From: Eupeodes corollae
Taxonomy: Eukaryota; Arthropoda; Insecta; Diptera; Syrphidae
Length of the DNA: 64,000 nt
NCBI RefSeq assembly: GCF_945859685.1
Contig: NC_079149.1
Span: 27,129,118 to 27,193,117, forward strand
Direction of reading: 5' to 3'
Shown here: positions 55,713-64,000 of the stretch, one piece after another
Layout of the letters: each line of letters begins with the position of its first letter
Numbering within the stretch: the stretch's first letter is position 1
Program-made: the position numbers and the translations under genes
Notes under the pieces: model-generated
Databases searched by the model: none
What the model saw: only the letters and a program-made list of their open reading frames with translations
What the model was told of the DNA's origin: nothing

Positions 55713-57931
55713 TTGAAGGTCACAATCGCGAAACTTCTGAACAAATTAGAGCTGAGAAAATGTCTACTGTAACCCATAGTGTTGACGAAAACCGAGTTAT
55801 CAGAAGAATAGAAAATATTTAATTAAGTTTATTTTTTTAAGTTCACAGCAAATAGTATGAAGCAGAATTGCAGCATTTAAGGCTTGGAAAATCCAAGAAA
55901 ACTTGTTGTAAAGCTTTAAAATAAAAGTAAGAGTATTAGAAATCTATGAAATGTCGATGTAATTTTTGTCCAACAAGAATTTTATTAATTATATAAAAAT
56001 TCAAATGGAATAAGTTTCTACTTTCTAATATTTTTGTTTCAAATTTTTGAAGATTCATTAAAAAATAACTTTCGCGAAAATTCAAATACGAGATTCTTAC
56101 TGTTCAAAATTACAGTATGATTTAATTTATTTGTCTGATAAATATCTGGACTAAAAACAGATATAGGTTGGTAGCTTGTTCTATCTAGATGTCTGCGGTC
56201 ATTACAAGTACAATACAAAATACATTCACAGACTGTACTGAGCTGTCGAGGAGCTATAACCCCCCCCCCTCCTCATAACCTTCTATACACGTATGTACGT
56301 ACATATTTATGTTTATATTAATAGAAGAATGTGCAGTAAAATATTTTCATAAATATTTATGTATGCAAAATTATCAGAAATGCAGACGGTACCGCTTTGC
56401 TTTGGAGTTTAGATTGTGGAGTGTCGACTGACGACTGTCGACGACTGTATGGAGTGTTTTTGTGTATATTTTGTACCGCGCTATTATTATGCTGTAAATT
56501 TTCTATTTGACAAAAGGCAAATTTATACGCATAAACAGAGACGCCAAGTCCTCGTTGTCGTCGTCGTCGTGTCCTTGATGATATAGCTATGGTCCTTTTG
56601 CGTTGTCAACAAAACATAGAGTCCGTTGTTGTCACATATGTTGTTGACAGCAAAACGTATATCTATAAGGGTCGTCGTCGTCATCGTCACTCGTTACTTC
56701 TTATCCTCCTCCCCGGGATGACTCCTCATATAGAAACACCATCACTTATATAAAGAGAGCGGGTCCTTTAAATCAATGTCCTGTCCATCCATATTGTTGA
56801 CTGAATATAAACAGACAAGGGGTTATTTTATCGCTTACTTGCTTACGCGGTGTTCGTTAATGTCCTATTGTTGAAATCTAATCATCATTTTAAATCAATT
56901 TACTTACTGCAATCCTTTTATACGTGTGCAAGGACGAAAAAAAAAATAATTGAAGAGAGTGTCATCTCGTTTTGACAATAAGACGAAGAAGGAAGGGGAA
57001 GTGCGTTGAAAAATTACTTCCTTTAACACTTTCCCATTGAAATTTTGAATAATTCAATTTAACAATGTTTTGGCAGGAGATGATGGGATTTGTGTATTTT
57101 AATTTATACCTACTCCTATAAAAACGAAGACGACGAAGAAGAAGCTTTATAATTATTTTGAAAAAAGGGTCGATTTCTATGAACTTATTTTCTGTATGTA
57201 CTCAAAAGTTAGCTTGGTTATACCTAACGCCATGTTTTTCTGATGTTACCAAGTAAAACATTTTGATTTATTTTGAAAATTTCAATGAATAATGACAAAA
57301 TAATTACCACGGATGTTAAATTAATGGCTAAGTGAAGGCTGATGAGGAGGGGAGGGTATGGTATGGAGCGAGGATGTTTATAGAAGGAAAAAGTGCTTGT
57401 TTTTTGTTGGTGGGTGATTTATTGATAGGGAATTTGAACCATCATCACAGAACGAGAATAAGCCATGTGGTGCTCCAATGTAAAGTATAAATAATATGAT
57501 TAGGCATTCAAAAATGTTAAGGACACAAATTTGACATCACAGTGAAAGTTATACTAATAGCATTTTTATTACAGCAAAAAGAAACTGAGTAATTTATTAT
57601 TGATAATTTGTTTTTGAGTCCTTTAGAAGAATTTTTTGCATATTTTTAAAAACAAAATCAGGACAATTAGTTACTAAAAGTAAGTTTGGTGTATCGTAAC
57701 AGTCCTTTAATACCCTTTTGGACTCTAGATTTGTGATTTTTTGAAAACAAGAACATCGCATAAGTATTTTATATGAGAAATGCCACTAATACAATTTTAA
57801 TGTCTTATTTTTACATTCACGTTTTTGAGGCTATGTTATTTTACTGTCTTATTTTATTTTTAAAAAAATTCCCATTAGTTATTAAGCTTCACTTGTTTTA
57901 TAAAAAGCCAAGGGGAATGCTGAATCATTTA
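55713..57931. other. Unique island with TCG/GTC triplet tracts
   Basis: No gene supported. gttgtcgtcgtcgtcgt at 56553-56569 and gtcgtcgtcgtcatcgtc at 56671-56688 are short triplet repeats; a C10 tract is near 56259-56268. GTCCTTT heptamers cluster here (56592, 56763, 57618, 57702). The frame 57773-57976 is AT-driven. Confidence 0.45.
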
Positions 57932-58704
57932 TTAACTTCCCATATGAAGTTCTTCCATAATCGGTGCGATTTGTAGGACTAAAAATGTTGATACTTCTCC
58001 ACGTTTCAAGGTCCTAGATTTTAAATACGTTCGTATATCCATATGTCTGTAAATAAAGATGCAAAAGATACTCTCAAAAAAATTTACCATTTAAAAAAAA
58101 GTGAATATTTTGGTTAACCTGAAATATCTCACGAACCAATAAACCTAGCGACTTGAATCATATTTTAAAATATATATTGTAACTCGATACCAAACAAATA
58201 TGTTTTTGGGAAAAAAATTCAATTAACAGGTTTTTGTATAAATCAAAAAAAAAAAACTGAAAAAAAAAATATTTCTCACCTCGAATATCTTAAGAAGAAA
58301 AAATGATTTTATCTACAAAATAATTTAATACAATGCAAAATAACGTTTTTGGCAGCTGGTAAAGTTTTGAGAATAATTGAATTGAGGCTTCAAACTGATT
58401 TCATCTTCCAAAAAATATTGTTTGTATGGTTTTGAGAAAAATCGAATTAAAAGTTTTGTTTACAAAAAATAAAAACCTAAGAAAACTTGGTAAAAATTTA
58501 CTTTCGACTCGAATATCTTTTCAAAAATTAAAAGTATTGGCTTCAAACTTATTTCAAAATATTGTAGTTAATTTTTAGTTCTAGCATAATTGAACTGACA
58601 ACTTTTTCAACAAAACTCGAAAGCCTACACACCTTTTAAGCAAGACAAATCGATAGACGGGATGGGAAGTTATTAGAGTGGGTTGCATCCCAGCCTCTTT
58701 TTTT
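57932..58704 (-). repeat. H repeat copy 7, short but with both ends
   Basis: Begins ttaacttcccatatgaagtt and ends gggttgcatcccagcctc plus a T run, so both termini known from other copies are present in 770 bp. Inside are the reversed 3' module (a ctccacgtttcaaggtccta segment, a 'gaatattttggttaacctg' segment, aatatctcacgaaccaataa) and about one and a half units (gactcgaatatcttttcaaa near 58506), then aagcaagacaaatcgataga. The GTAC array is absent. It is the best template for defining the element. Confidence 0.85.
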
Positions 58705-58849
58705 AAAATGATTTTAAAAAAAAATATTCTTAAAGCAGAGTTCGGCAACAACCAAAAAAAGATTGGTAAGGAAAACGAGAAGCAAAATCAAACTCCATAG
58801 ATTTTTACAAAAGGCAACTATTGGCTTTCAATCTTTCGGTGCATGATTA

Positions 58850-59640
58850 AGAGAATTTGATATCTTTGTTAGCTAGTTCACTGGGATTATCAAAAAGGCA
58901 GTCTCCCAGATGAATTATGCGTCTTAGTGAAAGTGCAGGGCAAGTGCAGAGAAGTTGAGAGATTGTTTCCTATTCTTCTTCGTGTCTTCGTGCTTTATGT
59001 CCAGTGAAGGCCATATGAATTTTATGGCTGCTCACGTTGTTAACTTGTGCCACCTAGAGTCTGTTATCGTAAGAGCTGTTTCTTTTAGCAGAAGTTAACA
59101 TGTAGCTTACGTTATACCTATCTTCTCCCTTTCAGGTAAAATAGGTATGACGGTTCCATTTTTAGTGAGTTCACTAACTCACAATTTCCTGTAATGTCTC
59201 TGTGGCCCAGCATCCATCAGAGGTGAATGTTAAATTGCTGCGCCATCTCCATAAGAGACGATCGACAACCGATTGCCGTTTGAGATTTGGTTGAGACACC
59301 GTCAAGAGATTTAATAGCAGACTGACTGTTAGAGGAGTACTGATATCTGAAGTTGATATCACGTTTTCTCTTAGCCAGGAGAGGACCTCTTTGATCGCTA
59401 AAATTTCTGCTTGGAAGACGCTACAATGATTAGGGAGGCGAAACGAGATGCTTAGATTAAGCTTTTCTGAGTACACACCACTATCAACTCCCTAATTTGT
59501 CTTGGATCTGTATAAAATGAATGCTTTTGTCATCCAGGAGTTTTTTGTCTTCCCATTCATCTCTGGATGGAATGATACCTGTAAGTTTTGTTCAAATAGG
59601 GGCTTAGGAATAGTGTAGTCTATGCACTTTGGTATAAAAC
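58850..59640 (-). mobile_element. RNase H-bearing LINE, 3' coding fragment
   Basis: Minus strand: GVYSEKLNLSISFRLPNHCS, VFQAEILAIKEVLSWLREN (catalytic Glu), SDSQSAIKSL-type text in another frame near 59330, FNIHL then GHRDITGNCE near 59190-59230, TCKLLLKETALTITDSRWHK near 59060-59110 and, at the left end, QLLCTCPALSLRRIIHLGDC. This is RNase H followed by the Cys-rich C-terminus. It is the same family as the RNase H piece at 7625-7935. It abuts the 3' end of LINE D at 59650. No RT was found. Confidence 0.75.
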
Positions 59641-60392
59641 CAAAAAGGTTTTTTTTTTATAATAAGCGCACACTCAAGGGGATATATTACCCTTATTACG
59701 TAGACACAGTGTGATGAGCACTAGGAAAGGGAGGGGGGGTTTGAAAGGAGATGTCGGTGCACATTGGTTTTGAATTCCTGAATATTGCAATAGCTGGGAA
59801 AGACAGAGTTTGGCAAGGCATTCCACATTCGCATAGTACGGCTAAAGAACGAATCTCTGTACTTGACAGTACGACCGAAGTTGGTCTCGAGGGTATATTG
59901 ATGAGCATTCCTAGAAGCGCGAGTATTACGGTTGAACTGTTTAAGGGGAGGAATGCAGCTGGCTATTTTTCTAGAGCATCAACCATAAAAATAACGGTAA
60001 AACAGGGTGAGACAAGAAACATTTTGACGATGTTCAAGTGACGTAAATGATCTTATGATGGTAATATAACAAATTAATCTAAATGCTCTACGTTCAATAC
60101 TATCCAAGAGGCTTAAGTAAGTTGCAGGAGTACCAGCCCAGATAAGGGAGTTATACTCAAGCTTTGGATGTATGTAAGTCTTGTAAATAATAGCCAGATC
60201 AGAGGGGGAGAGAAACTTCTTGCATCGCCTCAGAAAACCCAACCATCTTGCGGCATTTATGGCGACGTGCGTCGTGTATGTGATCGTTCCACAAAAGGTG
60301 GTTGGTGATACACATACCAAGAATATCGAGATGTTCAGTTTCCTCGATGCAAGTGCCATTTATGGATAATGGCAGGGGGGGTATATTTCGCT

Positions 60393-60740
60393 TTAACGAT
60401 ACAAGACAGCATGCGTTTTCGAAGCATTAAATTCCACGCGGTTTCTTATTCCACATTGTACAATGTTGTTTAGGTCGGAATTTAATGAGCTTATCATATT
60501 TTTTTGTTGTTGTTCCACATCCGAAGTAGAGGGGTGTGAATCTGAAAACGAATATGAAAAGCTAAGAGTACTATCGTCAGCGAAACAATGTATTGGATTA
60601 GAAGTTGCAGAGAAGAGATCATAAATAAAAACGGGAAAGAGTGTTGGACATAAAACAGAGCCCTGGGGCACACCAGCATTTATTTTATGGTTTTCAGACT
60701 TGAACCCAGCCAGTACTACTTGTATTAAACGATTCAAAAG
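60393..60740 (-). pseudogene. LINE D RT, motif B to thumb, copy 4
   Basis: 114-codon frame: IQVVLAGFKSENHKINAGVP, QGSVLCPTLFPVFIYDLFSA, NPIHCFADDSTLSFSYSFSD (catalytic FADD intact) and IRNRVEFNASKTHAVL, where a frameshift occurs. The downstream C-terminal part continues at 59979-60359 (FLRRCKKFLSPSDLAIIYKT, LEYNSLIWAGTPATYLSLLD). Confidence 0.82.
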
Positions 60741-61054
60741 TAATTACTAATCCAATGAAGCAGGGATTCGTGAAAAAAGAAAGCACGCATTTTCGATAAG
60801 AGAGCTTGATGCCAAACCCTATCAAATGCTTTAGAAATATCTAGTGCAATAATCTTACTTTCTCCAAAACTATGTAAAAATTTGTTCACTGTTCGATGCG
60901 ATGACTCATGAGATCACCAGTGGACCTATTGTTACCAAAGCCGTATTGCCGGTCATTAAGAAGCTTCCGTTCTTCAAGTTATTTCTTGAGCTGATAATTA
61001 ATCAGCGTTTCCATGACCTTGGAAAGTATTGACGTAAGTGCAATCGGTCGATAA

Positions 61055-61690
61055 TTAGACGGTGAGGAAGATTCGCCTTTTTTGGGAATAGGCTGGACAA
61101 ATGCGGTTTTCCATCCGCTCGGAACGAGACCTGAGGAGTAGTACAGATGAAAAAAGCTTACGCAGTGGTTTTGCCAGCGATGAAGAACACCTCTTCAGAA
61201 CAATAGCGGGGATACCATCCGGACCAGCAGATTTGTGTATGTTAAGATCTTTTAGGACCCTCGCTACGGTACGAGTGCGAAAAAAGATTTGCCCCATAGA
61301 ATCATTAACTCGCTCAAGAACAGGCGGAGTCATAACACTCACTGGCAGAGTTGAATTGGCGGCGAACTGCCTAGCAAAGATATTAGCTTTCTCTAAAGAG
61401 CTAACAAAAGGAGTGTCATTGACAACGAGCGTAGGAACCGAAGAAGAGGAAGAATTCCTCATATTTTTTACAAATGACCAAACATTTTTACTGCCTTTGG
61501 GACATTGCAGTATTTTTTGCCGTAATTTTTGGTCATGTAAAAATTTGGTCCGTCGAATATGGGCGTTGCAGGCCTTCCTGGCTTGCTTGAACTTATTCCG
61601 GTTTTCCTCAGTTGGATTGGCTTTAAAACAACGGAAACTTACCTCCTTAACCCTAATAACCTCTTTACAGCTCGCATCGAACCATGCGTT
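61055..61690 (-). pseudogene. LINE D linker and RT N-terminus, copy 4
   Basis: 223-codon frame (61055-61726) containing RCFKANPTEENRNKFKQARK, KFLHDQKLRQKILQCPKGSK, NVWSFVKNMRNSSSSSVPTL, FARQFAANSTLPVSVMTPPV, RVLKDLNIHKSAGPDGIPAI and LKRCSSSLAKPLRKLF, after which a frameshift occurs (near 61140). The next piece, NYRPIALTS-like to YGFGNNRSTGDLM-like text, is at 60900-61060. The first 11 residues or so of the open frame lie outside the element. Confidence 0.85.
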
Positions 61691-62133
61691 ATGGAATAAC
61701 AAATAAAGTCGAGTTACGCAGAGCAAAATGTCTCATTAAATTAGGAAAAAACAACTTAAGTCGACTTTGGCAAACTAAAAACTCAATTTACTTCAAGGAA
61801 AAACAGCTTAACTCGACTTAGGATATTTTGTATGAACATTTCTCCCCAGGCAAAAAAACTAAACTCCTTTTTTTGCTTTCCACGCTTTTGATTGCAATGT
61901 TTAATTTTGTTTTTGTTTTTTAATTTTAGATCAAAAGGATGGTTTAATACCATTAAATCCATACTAGTTGCAATACTGTCAGACGATCCAATAATTTTCT
62001 ACAGAAATTTGTAATTGCGAACTTTTTCTTAAAATTTCAAACTGCTCTCCTGAAAATTTTTAAAAACAGAATTTAGCGGTTCTGCCTTGGGGCCACAGAT
62101 ATTTTCTAAACATTGTTTCTTCTTTTTAACAAG
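61691..62133. other. AT-rich interval
   Basis: About 440 bp without a recognisable gene. The words acaacttaagtcgacttt (61750s) and cagcttaactcgacttagg (61804-61822) are similar and may be a short duplicated motif. Confidence 0.4.
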
Positions 62134-62440
62134 TCACTGAAATGTTCTTAGTTCCCAGATCTTTGGAAATATTCCATAAAAGTCTGAAAATGTATTAGCG
62201 AAATTGTTTGCTATGTCTAAATTTTTTGAATACCTTGTCTGTGACATAATTTTTTTAAAACATGGGGTTTTGAAAAAAAATCTACAATTAGGTACTAGTT
62301 TATTGCAATCCTTTATTTCTTGTTTGGATGCTCTCGAAAAACAGTCTATTGCATATTTACAGACTTTAGTTATATTGGACTTAACGACCATTTCGTTATC
62401 ATAAAATAAAATAGATATTATAGCGTTATGCTCAGGAGTA
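62134..62440 (-). pseudogene. Possible LINE linker fragment
   Basis: The minus-strand frame has FFFKTPCFKKIMSQTRYSKN followed by LDIANNFANTFSDFYG. The A/N-x-F-A-x-x-F-x-x-x-Y/F box is the usual end of the LINE linker just before the RT. There is no adjoining RT on the same strand, so this is tentative. Confidence 0.35.
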
Positions 62441-62650
62441 AGCATTCGAGTAAGATTTAAAGACAATTCTGGTGTACCTCAAGGGAGCCACCTTGGTCCA
62501 TTGCTGTTTATTTTTGTATTTATAATTTCCCTTCTGTTTTATGGTGTTTAACATTTTTCTAATAATTAACTCTATCAACGATTGTAAAGAACTACAAGAG
62601 GATCCAAATCAATTTTGGAAATGATGCACTTCCATAAGTCTATACAGTGA
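62430..62650 (+). pseudogene. LINE reverse transcriptase fragment, motif B
   Basis: Plus strand: VRFKDNSGVPQGSHLGPLLF (RT motif B) near 62450-62510, then after frame changes INDCKELQEDPNQFWKWC near 62571-62625, the helix following the YADD box in jockey/CR1/R1-type RTs. The YADD box itself is deleted. It is not family D, which reads GVPQGSVLSPTLF. Confidence 0.7.
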
Positions 62651-64000
62651 CAGCTCAAGCAAAAGAAATCAAACAAACCTTAATTTGGTAACGGACCTAT
62701 TATTTTGAAATTTCATAATCTCAGAATCTCTGCCTTGATTTTGTAAATAAGAACAAGTCAAATCAGTCACATTTTAGTGTTAACATTGTAGATGAACTGT
62801 TTAAATGCTTAAATCTTTAATATTAAAGCAATGAGCAAATCTTTTTAAGTCTTGCGCCATTTTTCCTTTCAAACTTAATTCCACAAAGTTTTTCCTTGCG
62901 AGTAACTTTTTGTTATGTTTTAAATAAATGAGATATTAAACCTACTTTGATGTCATCTTGAAGGCAAAAGTTTAAACTACAATACAAGTATAAGAAAGTC
63001 AAAGCACCCAACATAATATAACACCGTTTCAGTATGATCATAAAAATTATAAATTTTCACTCAAAAGCACTTAGCGGTGTAACCCCCGAATGAACTTCAA
63101 ACTGTCTCCGCAAAAAGTGCTAAAATCCTCAACTTTAGTAATTCTTGTCAAAAATATAGGTACCTATGTACGTTGACATTGGAAAGCTAAGGAATGCGGA
63201 TGTAACTTAATACACACCTAAAACATTAACCTTCACTATGAATGTGTGTAGGTATATTTTATCGGTCAAGTTTTTGTTGCAAAAAGGACATAATAATTCT
63301 ATCAAATCGTAAGGCAAAAATTTAAATAAATTTAAAAAATATAAAAAGAAACTCTTGGATAAGTTTATTTACATTTAAGTTACGCATTCCCAATTCATCT
63401 TCATAAAAATCTTAACTTTCACTTTAAGGACATTGGACATGATGGTGATGGTGACACTATGAAGTATCTATGTGTGTTTATGTATGACTATTTTATGAAG
63501 GGAAGAATATTTTGTGTTTCCTTTATTCCTTTCTAAAATGTGCTTGATCTTGAATTCAAAGGAAAATTATAATAAAAACAATTTAAACTTTTCTAATTTT
63601 TCTTTTTACTCCCCATATTTTTTTTGTCATCATGAATGCGGATGCGGATGCTAAGGGACAAACTTTTCGTCCTGTAAGAAAAAAAAAGAAAACAACAAAA
63701 CTTTTATTATGTCGCTAGATACTCTTTTAATCCTTTACCAATTTCCGATTCGTTCTCCATCGACATCGTCATCAAGTTTTTGAAGGAACGCTCGCATAAA
63801 TAAACTTTGGAATTTTTTCCGGTCAAATATTTCTGTAGGGTGAATATAAAAATTTACAGAGAATTTTAACACACTCTTTTTTATGTACATAAATAAAATG
63901 TTATGCATTTGATAAACCTGGAATTTTAAATAAATTTGTAATTTATTTTTACATTAATTTATTAATAATATAAATACAAAAATATTATTTAAACCATAAA
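62651..64000. other. AT-rich unique region to window end
   Basis: No coding or repeat feature recognised. An AAAGGAC heptamer lies at 63283, a gatgcggatgcgg-type GGATGC repeat near 63635-63650, and the end is strongly AT-rich. Confidence 0.45.

Larger units (their letters stand above)
59650..61690 (-). mobile_element. LINE family D copy 4, minus strand
   Basis: The 3' end at left (T run, then ataataagcgcacactcaagg) and the 3' UTR word cacagtgtgatgagca precede the coding part. The 5' limit is near 61690, within the NAWFDASCKEV codons, almost the same truncation point as copy 3. Deletions remove RT motif A to the motif B approach at 60880-60740. Confidence 0.87.

Overview
This is a 64 kb piece of an AT-rich animal nuclear genome, almost certainly an insect and most likely a higher (brachyceran) fly. 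The reasons are the repeat content (RTE, LOA/I-like and jockey/CR1-like LINEs, a DD41D mariner-type transposon, a tRNA-derived SINE), abundant microsatellites, a scaffold gap of 200 N, and the absence of any prokaryotic gene organisation. I found no convincing host protein-coding gene, rRNA or functional tRNA. Essentially every recognisable reading frame belongs to a mobile element, and nearly all are broken by stops, frameshifts or truncation.

Layout. 0.1-4.8 kb: a decayed RTE LINE (family A) with two nested insertions, a 5'-truncated LINE of a second RTE family (B, minus strand) and a DD41D mariner; the three insertions can be ordered from their target-site duplications. 5.0-5.6 kb: an internally deleted Tc1/mariner-type element with 18-bp inverted repeats. 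7.4-11.0 kb: a minus-strand jockey/CR1-like LINE, itself interrupted by a plus-strand RTE-B copy and by an RNase H piece from another LINE. 14.2-18.1 kb: a LOA/I-like LINE (endonuclease, reverse transcriptase, RNase H) carrying a 248-bp internal tandem duplication, followed by a 3' fragment of LINE family D. 20.5-23.4 kb: the longest RTE-B copy (minus), with an open RT region. 24.9-25.2 kb: a (GAATT)n array; then the N gap; then another RTE-B copy (plus) to 28.0 kb. 28-31.3 kb: mostly unique sequence. 31.3 kb: a SINE. 32.2-36.7 kb: copies of an AT-rich repeat (called H here) built of about 172-bp tandem units with conserved ends. 37.0-38.9 kb: a second mariner copy whose middle is replaced by about 1.6 kb of unidentified DNA. 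41.4-42.9, 47.3-49.5, 52.8-54.7 and 59.65-61.7 kb: LINE family D copies, one of them inserted inside an H repeat. 44.0-44.9 kb: a 21-bp minisatellite that flips orientation. 57.9-58.7 kb: a short, apparently complete H copy. 58.85-59.6 kb: a LINE RNase H fragment. The intervening islands are AT-rich and anonymous.

The window is therefore an intergenic or intronic transposon graveyard. The autonomous LINEs would once have supplied endonuclease and RT for themselves and perhaps for the SINE. I saw no evidence of a new gene system. The least explained structures are the H repeat, the 21-bp minisatellite, the insert inside the second mariner, and an apparent excess of the heptamer GTCCTTT/AAAGGAC in the unique islands. 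Element boundaries marked 'about' are by eye; family names were assigned by motif recognition, not by database search.
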